Shown: positions 1 to 8,250, counted from the stretch's first letter. The stretch: 39,922 bases of DNA from Acidisphaera sp. S103 (GCF_009765975.1 NZ_LMUJ01000026.1:17129-57050); one strand, 5' to 3'. Notes: generated by a model not told the origin, from the sequence alone. Program-made: numbers and translations.

Positions 1-1
1 C

Positions 2-1783
2 AACGGCAGCGACAACAAGCGCCTGCGCTCCCGCCGCTGGTTCGACGAGCCGGGCGATCCGGCGATGACCGCGCTCTACCTTGAGCGTTACATGAACTAC
101 GGCATCACCCCGGACGAACTGCGCGGCGGCAAGCCGATCATCGGCATCGCCCAGACCGGGTCCGATCTGTCCCCCTGCAATCGCCACCACGTCGAGCTCG
201 CCAGCCGCATTCGCGACGGTATCCGCGACGCCGGCGGCGTGCCGCTGGAGTTCCCCTGCCACCCGATCCAGGAAACCGGCAAACGCCCCACTGCGGCACT
301 GGACCGCAACCTGGCGTATTTGAGCCTGGTCGAAGTCCTGCACGGCTATCCGCTGGACGGAGTCGTCCTCACCACCGGCTGCGACAAGACCACGCCAGCC
401 CTGCTGATGGGCGCCGCCACGGTGAACATCCCGGCCATCGTCCTGTCTGGCGGCCCAATGCTGGACGGTTGGTGGAAGGGCCGCCTGTCCGGGTCGGGCA
501 CTATCGTCTGGGAAGGCCGCAAACTCTTCGCGGAAGGAAAAATCGGCTACGACGAATTCATGGAGATGGTGTCGTCGTCTGCCCCGTCCGTCGGCCATTG
601 CAACACCATGGGTACCGCGACCTCGATGAACTCGCTGGCCGAGGCGCTGGGCATGTCGCTGCCCGGTTGCGCCGCCATTCCGGCCCCGTATCGCGAGCGC
701 GGCTGGATGGCGTTCGAGACCGGCAAGCGCATCGTCGGCATGGTGAAGGAAAACCTCCGCCCGTCCGACATCATGACCAGGCAAGCCTTCGAGAACGCCG
801 TCGTTGCCGCCGCCGCGCTCGGTGCCTCCTCCAACTGCCCGATCCACATGATCGCCATCGCCCGCCACATGGGCGTCGAGCATGACCTCGAGGACTGGCA
901 GCGCCTAGGCCCCGAAATCCCTCTTCTGGTCGACCTGCAACCCGCCGGCCGTTTCCTCGGCGAAAAGTTCCACCGCGCCGGTGGTGTCCCCGCGGTGATG
1001 AAGGAACTGCTGGCCGCCGGCAAACTGCATGGCGACGTTCGCACCGTCACCGGCCGCACCCTGGCCGAGGACCTCGCCGACGTGCCGGACGGCGATCGCG
1101 AGGTCATCCGCTCCTACGAGGCTCCGCTGCTGCCCGCCGCCGGCTACGTCGTGATGTCCGGCAACCTGTTCGACAGCGCGGTGATGAAAATCAGCGTCAT
1201 CGACAAGGATTTTCGTGCGCGCTTCCTGTCCAACCCCGACCGCCCTAACGTGTTCGAGGGCAAGGCCATCGTCTTCGAAGGCCCGGAAGACTACCACCAC
1301 CGCATCGAGGACCCCGATCTGGGCGTGGAAGAACAATCCGTGCTGATCATCCGCAACTGCGGCCCCGTCGGCTACCCCGGCAGCGCCGAGGTGGTGAACA
1401 TGCAGCCCCCCGCCTCGCTTCTGAAACGCGGCATCATGACCCTGCCGACGATGGGGGACGGGCGCCAGTCCGGCACGTCCGGCTCGCCCTCGATCCTGAA
1501 CGTATCCCCCGAGGCGGCCGTCGGCGGCGGCCTTGCCATCCTGAAAACCGGCGACCGCATCAGGATCGATCTGAACACCCGCAAGGTCGACGTCCTGCTG
1601 CCGCCGGGCGAGCTGGAGGCCCGCAAGGCCGCCTGGACCCCGCCGAAACTGGTCACCATGACGCCGTGGGAGGAGATTTACCGGTCGATGGTCGGGCAGT
1701 TGGGCTCCGGCGCGTGCCTGGAGCCGGCAACCTTATTCCTGGATGTCATTGAGACCAGGGGGGAATCGCGTAACAACCACTGA
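2..1783 (+). CDS. IlvD/Edd-family sugar-acid dehydratase (5' end outside window)
   Basis: This enzyme probably removes water from a sugar acid (arabonate, xylonate or fuconate type) to give a 2-keto-3-deoxy acid in the cytosol. The reading frame is open from base 2, before the first ATG at 65, and the upstream residues (RSRRWFDEPGDPAMTALYLE) match the family, so the true start lies outside the window. Counting from that ATG, the three cysteines expected to hold the Fe-S cluster are C38 (DLSPCNRHH), C106 (TTGCDK) and C179 (GHCNTMGTA). The C-terminal part has NCGPVGYPGSAEV and TMGDGRQSG, as in this family. About 593 residues are visible, near the usual length of sugar-acid dehydratases and shorter than most true dihydroxy-acid dehydratases. 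The SDR and FAH genes 3 kb downstream suit a non-phosphorylative sugar-acid pathway. The exact substrate cannot be read from the sequence. Confidence 0.88.
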   Translation, partial: NGSDNKRLRSRRWFDEPGDPAMTALYLERYMNYGITPDELRGGKPIIGIAQTGSDLSPCNRHHVELASRIRDGIRDAGGVPLEFPCHPIQETGKRPTAALDRNLAYLSLVEVLHGYPLDGVVLTTGCDKTTPALLMGAATVNIPAIVLSGGPMLDGWWKGRLSGSGTIVWEGRKLFAEGKIGYDEFMEMVSSSAPSVGHCNTMGTATSMNSLAEALGMSLPGCAAIPAPYRERGWMAFETGKRIVGMVKENLRPSDIMTRQAFENAVVAAAALGASSNCPIHMIAIARHMGVEHDLEDWQRLGPEIPLLVDLQPAGRFLGEKFHRAGGVPAVMKELLAAGKLHGDVRTVTGRTLAEDLADVPDGDREVIRSYEAPLLPAAGYVVMSGNLFDSAVMKISVIDKDFRARFLSNPDRPNVFEGKAIVFEGPEDYHHRIEDPDLGVEEQSVLIIRNCGPVGYPGSAEVVNMQPPASLLKRGIMTLPTMGDGRQSGTSGSPSILNVSPEAAVGGGLAILKTGDRIRIDLNTRKVDVLLPPGELEARKAAWTPPKLVTMTPWEEIYRSMVGQLGSGACLEPATLFLDVIETRGESRNNH

Positions 1784-1830
1784 CCGCACTCGGCGTGGCA
1801 ACGGCGGCCCTTCGACAGCCACCGTCCGTC

Positions 1831-1909
1831 ATGCCGATGCAGATCGGCATCCATGCCTGCTGTGCGCGAACGCAAAGGCGTGGATGGCGGGCCTTCGCCC
1901 ACCAAGACG
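1831..1909. repeat. Nested palindromic intergenic repeat, copy 1
   Basis: The gap after the dehydratase holds a perfect 8-base stem (ATGCCGAT at 1831-1838, ATCGGCAT at 1843-1850). A second block follows at 1880-1909 (GTGGATGGCGGGCC, then CCCACCAAGACG). That block closely resembles the right arm of the copy at 6273-6360. It looks like a diverged member of a dispersed REP-like family. It also sits between convergent genes and could act as a weak transcription stop. Confidence 0.5.
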
Positions 1910-1953
1910 GTGGTAAGGCAGCGCCGAAAGGTCAACGACAGCGTCGGCTGGTG

Positions 1954-2349
1954 CTAACCCCGCCGCCGCAGGTTCGCCACGATCCGCAACACCGCGATAA
2001 CCAGCCCGGCCGTACTGAACGTGCCGCCGATCGCCGTGATCGCCCTGCGCCGGACCTCCAGCGCCTCCAGCTCGACCCGACTCGGGGACGACCTCGTGGC
2101 AGCGAACCCAAGGATGATCGCCACCAGCACATCCGCCCCGCCGAGGATCCCCGCCGCGGCGGGGAAACTCTGCCCCAGCCCCGCCCGCAGCCAATACCAG
2201 ACCGCGATATGGGCGAAGACGATCGCGCCAAGCAGGAACAGCAGCGCGATTACACCCAGCACGGCGCGCAACACCATGCGCCGAACCAGCCGGCGCAGAC
2301 GGACGCCCTCGGCTTCCGCCGCGATGCGCGCGAACTGAGCGGACCGCAC
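1954..2349 (-). CDS. YqjE-like / phage-holin-superfamily inner membrane protein
   Basis: A 131-residue membrane protein with two hydrophobic stretches (about residues 25-55 and 70-82) and a third near 105-125, in a basic, Arg-rich frame. It starts with GTG three bases after the stop of the DUF883 gene at 2353-2622, so the two are probably translated together. This pairing resembles the yqjD-yqjE arrangement of enterobacteria, where YqjD-type proteins bind ribosomes at the membrane and YqjE is a holin-like membrane protein. The assignment rests on hydropathy and gene order. No catalytic motif is visible. Confidence 0.6.
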   Translation of the reverse strand: MRSAQFARIAAEAEGVRLRRLVRRMVLRAVLGVIALLFLLGAIVFAHIAVWYWLRAGLGQSFPAAAGILGGADVLVAIILGFAATRSSPSRVELEALEVRRRAITAIGGTFSTAGLVIAVLRIVANLRRRG

Positions 2350-2352
2350 CGG

Positions 2353-2622
2353 TCAGCGCATCGCCCGACCGATAACCCATCCCACAGCAGCGGCAATGAT
2401 GATCGCTGTAAGAGGCTGGTCCTTCACCCGGCCGGACATCGCCTGCGCCTGATCGCGCACAACACCGCTCGCGCTGTGGACGGCGTTTTCCGCGCGGCCG
2501 GCGAACTCCGCCACCGCCGGCGCCACGCGATCCTTCATCAGCGCTTCCACCTGCTCCCGCAACCGTACGATCTGGGCCTGTGCGTCTTCCATCTTGCTGT
2601 GCGTGTCAGAGGCGGCGGTCAT
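2353..2622 (-). CDS. DUF883 / ElaB-YqjD-like membrane-anchored protein
   Basis: An 89-residue protein. Residues about 10-60 are polar and probably helical (EDAQAQIVRLREQVEALMKD). A single C-terminal membrane segment follows (LTAIIIAAAVGWVIGRAMR), which is the typical layout of DUF883. In E. coli the related YqjD and ElaB tether stationary-phase ribosomes to the inner membrane; that role here is inference. I chose the ATG at 2622 because GGAG lies 7 bases upstream. Longer forms of the frame have no such site and add non-conserved residues. It is followed after 3 bases by the holin-like gene. Confidence 0.72.
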   Translation of the reverse strand: MTAASDTHSKMEDAQAQIVRLREQVEALMKDRVAPAVAEFAGRAENAVHSASGVVRDQAQAMSGRVKDQPLTAIIIAAAVGWVIGRAMR

Positions 2623-2730
2623 CGGTCTGCTCCATGAAAAAGGGTCCAGGCTAAGACGAAACGTAGGCACGATCGTTCCCCAACCAAACCCTGATCACCG
2701 CATGCTTGCGCGAACGTGACCGAGACCGAA

Positions 2731-3972
2731 CTACTCCGCCGGCCGGTGTTCGAGGCTTGCCAGCGATCGTCCCCTCGTCTCCGGCAACAGCAGCAGCGCA
2801 ATGATCATCAACACCAATCCGCCGAAGGTGAACGTGGCGATGGCGACAGGCAAACCGAACCGGGCGGCCAGGAACCCGACCATCGCCGGGAACACCGCAC
2901 CGATGCCGCGTCCGACATTGTAGCAGAACCCCTGGCCGACGCCGCGCACGGCGGTCGGATACAGCTCGGTCATGAAGGTTCCCATCGGCGAGAACATCAT
3001 CAGGTTGATGTAGCCCAGCAGGAAGCCGACCGGCAGGATCAGGTCGTTGCTCAGCGGCGCGAACAGATAGACGAACATCAGCACGAGAGACCCGATCGCC
3101 GAGGTCATAAACGTCGATTTGCGCCCGATCGCATCGGCCAGGTAGGCGCCGGACAGGAAGCCGAAAAACGCCCCCAGGATCAGCACCATCAGATAGCTGC
3201 CGGTGCCGACGGACGTCAGATGTCGCACGGTCTTCAGATACAGCGGCAGGAAGGTGGTCAGCGCGTAGCTGGACCCCTGTGCGCCGGTCACCATCATCGA
3301 CACCCGCCACGTGGTGGACAAATGCGGCGGCTTCAGCGCGGCAAACAGATGCATCGGGCCGAGGTTGACGGAACCGGGCTTGACCGCGGGTTCCTCCACG
3401 AAGCGACGGATCCAGAACACCAGCGCGGCCGGCGCCAGGCCAATCCAGAACATCACCTTCCAGGTCAGCGCCTCCGGCAGGTTCGCCGATAGAATCGTAT
3501 AGACAATCGCCGCCGCACCCCAGCCGACCGCCCAGCCCGTCTGCACCAGCCCCACCGCTCGGCCGCGATATTTGTCGCGGATGACCTCGCCCATCAGCAC
3601 CGCGCCGGCGGCCCATTCGCCGCCGAAGCCGAAGCCCTGCAGCGCCTTCAGCACAAACAACTGGTTGAAATCCTGGGCAAACCCGCAAAGGAACGTGAAG
3701 AAGGCGTACCACAGGATCGTCACCTGCAGGATGCGCACCCGGCCGAAACGATCCGACAACGCGCCGGCCATCCAGCCGCCGAATGACGACACAACCAGGG
3801 TGACGGTCGCCAGCACACCGGCCTCGGCCGTGGTGATGCCCCAGACGGTCAGCAGCGACGGAATGACGAAACTGAATATCTGAACGTCCAGTGCATCCAG
3901 CGACCAGCCGCCGAAACAGGCGACCATGGTCCGGCGCTCCCGCGGATTCAGGTCCTTGAGCCAAGCCAGCAT
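2731..3972 (-). CDS. MFS transporter, SHS (carboxylate/sialate symporter)-like
   Basis: A 413-residue major facilitator with about twelve membrane segments. The motif-A loop between segments 2 and 3 is clear (GWMAGALSDRFGRVRIL). The segment GFGFGGEWAAGAVLMGE follows, as in proton symporters for lactate, sialate and other organic acids. I prefer the ATG at 3972 because GGGGAG ends 6 bases upstream; an ATG lies directly before it at 3975. A longer form from 4044 lacks a good ribosome site. It lies between a sugar-acid dehydratase and the SDR/FAH pair, so uptake of a sugar acid or related carboxylate is plausible, but the substrate is not shown by the sequence. Confidence 0.82.
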   Translation of the reverse strand: MLAWLKDLNPRERRTMVACFGGWSLDALDVQIFSFVIPSLLTVWGITTAEAGVLATVTLVVSSFGGWMAGALSDRFGRVRILQVTILWYAFFTFLCGFAQDFNQLFVLKALQGFGFGGEWAAGAVLMGEVIRDKYRGRAVGLVQTGWAVGWGAAAIVYTILSANLPEALTWKVMFWIGLAPAALVFWIRRFVEEPAVKPGSVNLGPMHLFAALKPPHLSTTWRVSMMVTGAQGSSYALTTFLPLYLKTVRHLTSVGTGSYLMVLILGAFFGFLSGAYLADAIGRKSTFMTSAIGSLVLMFVYLFAPLSNDLILPVGFLLGYINLMMFSPMGTFMTELYPTAVRGVGQGFCYNVGRGIGAVFPAMVGFLAARFGLPVAIATFTFGGLVLMIIALLLLPETRGRSLASLEHRPAE

Positions 3973-4142
3973 CATCCACTCCCCAAACTTTATTTCGATT
4001 TTGTTGAACGCAGTGAACCCCGGCTCGGCATACGAGGCAAGCATCGGCAGCCAATTCCGTGTAAAAGAGCGGGCACCGACGCCACCGCGTCCGGTTACGA
4101 GCGTTACGGCCGCCTATGTGACATCACAGGGAGATCGCCAAC

Positions 4143-4352
4143 ATGCCCGACCATACCTATCGAATCATCGAAATCGCCGGCTCGTCAGAAGTCAGCCACG
4201 CCGACGCCATCAAGAACGGCATCGCCCGAGCCGCCAAGACCATGCGCAACATACGCTGGTTCGAGGTCATTCAGCAGCGCGGTGAGGTCGAGGACGGCAA
4301 GATTCGCCATTACCAGGTGTCGATGAAGGTCGGCTTCACGCTGGAGGACTAA
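4143..4352 (+). CDS. Dodecin family flavin-binding protein
   Basis: A 69-residue protein covering the whole dodecin fold: a first strand (YRIIEIAGSS), one helix (SHADAIKNGIARAAKTM), then RWFEVIQQRGEV and the last strand HYQVSMKVGFTLED. Dodecins form hollow dodecamers that store or buffer flavins. W39 is at the position of the tryptophan that stacks on the isoalloxazine ring. AGGGAG lies 8 bases before the ATG. The gene stands alone between a divergent MFS gene and a repeat-bearing gap. The riboflavin gene ribA is 6 kb away, not linked. Confidence 0.9.
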   Translation: MPDHTYRIIEIAGSSEVSHADAIKNGIARAAKTMRNIRWFEVIQQRGEVEDGKIRHYQVSMKVGFTLED

Positions 4353-4386
4353 CACCAGGCGTCGTTGAATTTGACCCTTCCGCTAA

Positions 4387-4488
4387 CGTCATGGCCGGGC
4401 GCCTGCTTCGGGCGTCCCGGCCATCTGCGCACCAGCCGATGAAGCGCGGATGGCCGGGACACGCATAGCGCGCGCCCGGCCATGGCGG
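4387..4488. repeat. Nested palindromic intergenic repeat, copy 2
   Basis: The element begins with CGTCATGGCCGGG and ends with CCCGGCCATGGCGG, so its outer ends pair. Inside are two smaller hairpins (GGCCGGG/CCCGGCC twice). The left half, GTCATGGCCGGGCGC, then TCCCGGCCATCTGCGC and GATGAAGCGCG, recurs almost exactly at 6485-6535. No gene is seen in this 296-base gap before the SDR. Confidence 0.65.
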
Positions 4489-4648
4489 CATCCGGGAGTC
4501 GGTATCAACGGCGCTTGGTATAACGTGCGATCGTCTGAGGCCGATCAACCTCGGACGTAAATCGCTCTCTAAGCCAGGGTGACCTCCTCCACGAAATAGC
4601 CTAAATCGCCTCTCGCTGCCGTGACGGACGCGGCGCGAGGGGAACGCG

Positions 4649-5395
4649 ATGCCATCATTGACAGGTAAGACGGCGTTTGTGACCGCGGCGGGCCAGGGAA
4701 TCGGCCGAGCGACCGCGCAGGCCTTCGCGGCCGCGGGCGCCAAGGTTGTGGCGACAGATGTGGATGCGGCCAAGCTCGCCGGCCTGGCCTCGGACTCGAT
4801 TCGCACCATGGCGCTGGACGTGCTCGATCCGGCCGCGATCGCCCGCACCGCCGAAGCCGCCGGGGCGATCGACATCCTGTTCAACTGCGCCGGCGTGGTG
4901 CACCAGGGCACGCTGCTGGAAGCCACCGAGGCCGACTGGTCGTTCGCCTTCGACCTGAATTGCCGAGCGATGTTCCGCACCATGCAGGCGCTCCTGCCGG
5001 GGATGCTGGCACGCGGCCGGGGCGCGATCGTCAACATGGCCTCGGTCGCCTCCAGCCTGAAGGGCGTGCCGAACCGCTTCATCTACAGCGCCTCGAAAGC
5101 GGCGGTGATCGGCATGACGCGGTCGGTCGCCACCGACTATGTGACCAAGGGAATCCGCTGCAACTGCCTGTGCCCGGGCACGGTCGAGACACCCAGCCTG
5201 GGCGAGCGCATCGCCGCCAACGCCACCGCCGCCGGTTCGATCGACGCCGCCCGCGCCGCCTTCGTGGCGAGGCAGCCGATGGGGCGCCTGGGCACGCCGG
5301 AGGAGATCGCCGCGCTGGCGGTCTATCTGTCCGGCGACGATGCCCAGTTCATTACCGGTCAGGCAATCGTTATAGACGGCGGCCTGACACTCTGA
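4649..5395 (+). CDS. SDR dehydrogenase, likely 2-keto-3-deoxy-L-fuconate (rhamnonate) 4-dehydrogenase type
   Basis: A 248-residue classical short-chain dehydrogenase acting on a hydroxyl group with NAD(H). The nucleotide loop is TAAGQGIG (12-19). An NCAG motif is at 79-82, and the catalytic residues are S132, Y146 and K150 (YSASK). The stretch from NMASVASS through CNCLCPGTVETPSL closely matches the BDH2/DHRS6 subfamily, which holds bacterial 2-keto-3-deoxy-fuconate dehydrogenases and mammalian cytosolic hydroxybutyrate dehydrogenase. GAGGGG stands 6 bases before the ATG. The FAH-family gene follows after 21 bases. Together they would oxidise the 2-keto-3-deoxy acid and then cleave the 2,4-diketo product. 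The substrate is inferred from this pairing. Confidence 0.87.
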   Translation: MPSLTGKTAFVTAAGQGIGRATAQAFAAAGAKVVATDVDAAKLAGLASDSIRTMALDVLDPAAIARTAEAAGAIDILFNCAGVVHQGTLLEATEADWSFAFDLNCRAMFRTMQALLPGMLARGRGAIVNMASVASSLKGVPNRFIYSASKAAVIGMTRSVATDYVTKGIRCNCLCPGTVETPSLGERIAANATAAGSIDAARAAFVARQPMGRLGTPEEIAALAVYLSGDDAQFITGQAIVIDGGLTL

Positions 5396-5416
5396 TCCGC
5401 ATATGGGGGAAACGTT

Positions 5417-6262
5417 ATGAAGCTGTTGCGTTATGGTCCGGCCGGCGCCGAGAAGCCCGGCCTGTTCGCCAATGACGGCACGATCCGCGACCTGAGCAGT
5501 CTGGTTCGCGACATCGACGGGTTCGCGCTGTCCGAGGCGTCGCTGGCGATGATCGCCAGTGTCGATTCGTCGAAGCTGCCCAAGGTCGAGGGCAATCCGC
5601 GGATCGGCCCCTGCGTCGTACGGCCGGTCAACTATGTCTGCATCGGGCTGAACTACGCCGACCATGCCGCCGAAACCGGCAACCCGATCCCCAAGGAGCC
5701 GATCGTGTTCCTGAAGTCGCTCAGCGCCTTCACCGGACCGAACGACGACGTGAAGCTGCCGCGCGGCTCGCAGAAGCTGGACTGGGAAGTCGAGTTGGGC
5801 GTGGTGATCGGCAAGACCGCTCGCTACGTGCCAGAGCATGAGGCGATGGATCATGTCGCCGGCTATTGCGTCTGCAACGACGTCAGCGAGCGCGAATTCC
5901 AGACCGAACGCGGCGGCACCTGGGACAAGGGCAAGGGCTGCGAGACCTTCGGCCCGACCGGCCCCTGGATGGTGACCAAGGATGAGGTCAGCGACCCGCA
6001 GGACCTGCCGCTGTGGACCGAGGTAAACGGCAAGCGCTACCAGGACGGCTCCACCCAGACGATGATCTTCGGTGTCCAGAAGCTGGTCAGCTATGTCAGC
6101 CATTTCATCACCCTGCACGCCGGCGACGTGATCGCCACCGGCACGCCGCCCGGTGTCGGCATGGGCATCAAGCCGGAGCCGGTGTTCCTGAAGATCGGCG
6201 ACGTGATGCGCCTGGGAATCGAGGGCCTCGGCATCCAGACCCAACGGATCGTCGCCGCTTAG
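5417..6262 (+). CDS. FAH-family hydrolase (2,4-diketo-3-deoxy sugar-acid hydrolase type)
   Basis: A 281-residue fumarylacetoacetate hydrolase-family enzyme. It cleaves a C-C bond in a diketo acid using a divalent metal. The metal ligands expected for the family are E124 and E126 (DWEVELGVVIGK) and D155 (CNDVSERE). PVNYVCIGLNYADH and VIATGTPPGVGMG are family signatures. It is the second gene of a two-gene unit with the SDR, the order seen in non-phosphorylative L-fucose/L-rhamnose degradation, where it would give pyruvate and lactate. Older annotations often call such proteins ureidoglycolate lyase; the neighbour argues against that. Confidence 0.87.
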   Translation: MKLLRYGPAGAEKPGLFANDGTIRDLSSLVRDIDGFALSEASLAMIASVDSSKLPKVEGNPRIGPCVVRPVNYVCIGLNYADHAAETGNPIPKEPIVFLKSLSAFTGPNDDVKLPRGSQKLDWEVELGVVIGKTARYVPEHEAMDHVAGYCVCNDVSEREFQTERGGTWDKGKGCETFGPTGPWMVTKDEVSDPQDLPLWTEVNGKRYQDGSTQTMIFGVQKLVSYVSHFITLHAGDVIATGTPPGVGMGIKPEPVFLKIGDVMRLGIEGLGIQTQRIVAA

Positions 6263-6272
6263 TGTCCGACGC

Positions 6273-6360
6273 CGTCATGGCGGGAGACGGCCCGCCATCC
6301 ACGCCTTTTTCGGGGCCGCCTCCGGAAGGCGCGGATGGTGGGCCTCCACCCACCATGACG
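6273..6360. repeat. Nested palindromic intergenic repeat, copy 3
   Basis: Outer arms CGTCATGG (6273-6280) and CCATGACG (6353-6360) are perfect complements. The left half contains GGCGGG-AGACGG-CCCGCC. ATCCACGCC pairs imperfectly with GGCGCGGAT, so the whole 88 bases could form a branched cruciform. The right arm is shared with copy 1 at 1880-1909. It lies 10 bases after the FAH gene stop and could end transcription or protect the 3' end. The rest of the 303-base gap to 6565 holds copy 4 and nothing else that I recognise. Confidence 0.68.
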
Positions 6361-6484
6361 ATGAGAGGCCACCGCCCTGCGCCTGCCGACTCGATTACCC
6401 CGCGTCGGACCCTCAGTCCTTCATCCAACCGCAGGCCCGGCCCTGGCCCCATCCAACCCGGCCGAGCCTTGCCCCCGTACCCTC

Positions 6485-6535
6485 CGTCATGGCCGGGCGC
6501 GTCCCGGCCATCTGCGCTTCAACCGCTGAAGCGCG
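6485..6535. repeat. Nested palindromic intergenic repeat, copy 4 (short form)
   Basis: CGTCATGGCCGGGCGC and TCCCGGCCATCTGCGC, followed by CGCTGAAGCGCG, repeat the left half of copy 2 with an 11-base deletion in the hairpin loop. It lies 30 bases downstream of the stop of the Cys-rich gene at 6566-6772, between convergent genes. Confidence 0.62.
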
Positions 6536-6565
6536 AGCGTCCAACACAATCCTGGTCCGCCAAAC

Positions 6566-6772
6566 CTACCCTTCCTCATCGGCCAGCGGCACGCCCGCAT
6601 GGACCCCAAAGCGGCGTTCGCGCAGCCGGAACAGTTCCACCAGATCGGTTACGCCCGGCAGCACCGCGGCGATACCGCAATGCGGACACAGCGGCGTGTC
6701 GCCGTCGTCGATCCAGTCAATCACCTCCGACGCCGCGAAGGTTTGAAGGCAGCAGAAGCAGCCGCACTCCAT
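6566..6772 (-). CDS. Small Cys-rich, probably zinc-binding cytoplasmic protein
   Basis: A 68-residue protein with a cluster of cysteines at the start (MECGCFCC: C3, C5, C7, C8) and a CPHC pair (C29, C32), a likely zinc ribbon. A charged segment (LVELFRLRERRFG) follows. Similar short proteins of unknown role are common in proteobacteria, and I cannot name a function. I chose the ATG at 6772 because GGAG lies 8 bases upstream and the Cys motif begins at once. An ATG at 6799 would add nine unconserved residues. The start codon overlaps that of the divergent glycosyltransferase: CATG at 6770-6773 is read as ATG on both strands. Confidence 0.75.
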   Translation of the reverse strand: MECGCFCCLQTFAASEVIDWIDDGDTPLCPHCGIAAVLPGVTDLVELFRLRERRFGVHAGVPLADEEG

Positions 6773-8231
6773 GAGGCTTTCTCCAATCGTCCGGCTCATT
6801 GCCGGGACAACGCTGATCCGGCTGGCATTCGCCGCGACAACCGGCTTGGGGATGGATGAGAGCTACATGGTAACGGCCGGACGCATCTTGAGTCTCGGCT
6901 ATTTCGATCATCCCCCCGCGAGTTGGTGGCTGTCCTGGGTTGCCGCCCACTTGTTCGGCACCGAGGCGTCCTGGGTGGTGCGGCTGCCCTTCATCCTGCT
7001 GTTCGCCCTGTCACAAGTGCTGATGTGGCGAATCACCCGCCGCCTGGCGGACCAGCGAGCGGCCTTCTGGGCGGTCGTGGCCTTCAATCTGTCCCCGGTG
7101 TTCGGCATCACCACAGGCACCTGGGTATTGCCCGACGGACCGCTGGACGCGGCCTTGCTGGCAGCGGCGCTATGCCTGCTGCACGCGCTGCCGGCGACCG
7201 GACGCCGAGCGCTGGGATGGTGGGCGGCCACCGGCCTGTGCGCTGGTCTGGCACTGTTTTCCAAATATTCCGCCGTGCTGACGATCGGCGGCGCGTTTCT
7301 CTATCTGGTCGCCAGCCGCCCCCACCGCCACTGGCTGGCGCGCCCCGAACCCTACGTCGCGGCAGTGCTGGCGCTGGCCGTGTTCTCGCCAGTGCTGATC
7401 TGGAACACCACGCACGGCTGGGCGTCGTTCGCATTCCAGGGCGATCGGGCATCAGGCCTGCGCTTCCGCCCCCTGATACCCATCCAGGTCTGGGGCGGCG
7501 AGGCGCTGTTCGTGCTGCCCTGGATCTGGCTGCCGATGATCATCCTGTTCCTCCGCGGCTTCCGGCGTGGGTGGGAAGAGCGGCTGCTGGTATGGCTGGC
7601 GGCGCCGCCCATCGTGGTGTTCGCCCTGATCTCGGCATGGTCGAGCCAACGCGTGCTGTTTCACTGGGCCGCCCCTGGCTACCTGATGCTGTTTCCACTG
7701 CTGGGCCGAGCGATCGCCGAGCGGGTGGATGTCGCGTGGGTCCGGCGGACAGTGGCCGGTTCGGCGATTTTGGTGCTGGTGTCCATCACGGTCATCGCCA
7801 CCCAGAACCAATTTGATTGGCTCGGCGGCAGACTGGCCACGGTCATGCGTTCCGATCCGACAGCCGAGGGCCTGGACTGGACGTCGTTGCGTAACGATCT
7901 GGCGGCACGCGATCTGCTGCCCCCTGGAACAGTAGCCGCGGCACTCAATTGGCGGGATGCGGGCAAGATCGGACGCGGGCTGGGACCGGACGCGACAATG
8001 CTGTGTCTGAACATTGACGCACGGCAGTTTGGGGTCGCCGATCCGTTGCGTGCGTTTGCCGGACAGGATGTGCTGGTGCTGGTGCTCGGTCCCGTGGACA
8101 AGGCGGTGGTTGAGGCCAAGCCATGGTTTCAGACGGTCGAAGTGCTGCCCAGCACCTCGGTGCGGCTGGATGGGCGCGTGCTGCGAACGGTGACGGTGCT
8201 GCGTGGCCGGGGACTTTTGCCACGGCCATAG
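6771..8231 (+). CDS. GT39/ArnT-like membrane glycosyltransferase
   Basis: A 486-residue polytopic membrane protein of the GT-C fold, predicted to move a sugar from a polyprenyl phosphate donor to an acceptor on the outer face of the membrane. The first loop has the acidic pair GMDESYMV (residues about 27-34) that is the catalytic DE motif of this superfamily. YFDHPPASWWLSW and WVLPDGPLDA are typical GT39 signatures. About ten hydrophobic segments follow, then a C-terminal soluble part. The acceptor (protein, lipid A or other glycan) cannot be read from the sequence. No clear ribosome site precedes the ATG, and translation starts inside the start codon of the opposite gene. Confidence 0.82.
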   Translation: MRLSPIVRLIAGTTLIRLAFAATTGLGMDESYMVTAGRILSLGYFDHPPASWWLSWVAAHLFGTEASWVVRLPFILLFALSQVLMWRITRRLADQRAAFWAVVAFNLSPVFGITTGTWVLPDGPLDAALLAAALCLLHALPATGRRALGWWAATGLCAGLALFSKYSAVLTIGGAFLYLVASRPHRHWLARPEPYVAAVLALAVFSPVLIWNTTHGWASFAFQGDRASGLRFRPLIPIQVWGGEALFVLPWIWLPMIILFLRGFRRGWEERLLVWLAAPPIVVFALISAWSSQRVLFHWAAPGYLMLFPLLGRAIAERVDVAWVRRTVAGSAILVLVSITVIATQNQFDWLGGRLATVMRSDPTAEGLDWTSLRNDLAARDLLPPGTVAAALNWRDAGKIGRGLGPDATMLCLNIDARQFGVADPLRAFAGQDVLVLVLGPVDKAVVEAKPWFQTVEVLPSTSVRLDGRVLRTVTVLRGRGLLPRP

Positions 8232-8250
8232 GCGATTGGACCAAATGCCC

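Noticed and set aside
4655..6244. A 529-codon open frame on the minus strand opposite the SDR and FAH genes
   Set aside because: It lies wholly antisense to two genes with clear catalytic motifs and has the Gly/Arg/Asp/His-rich composition of a GC-rich shadow frame.
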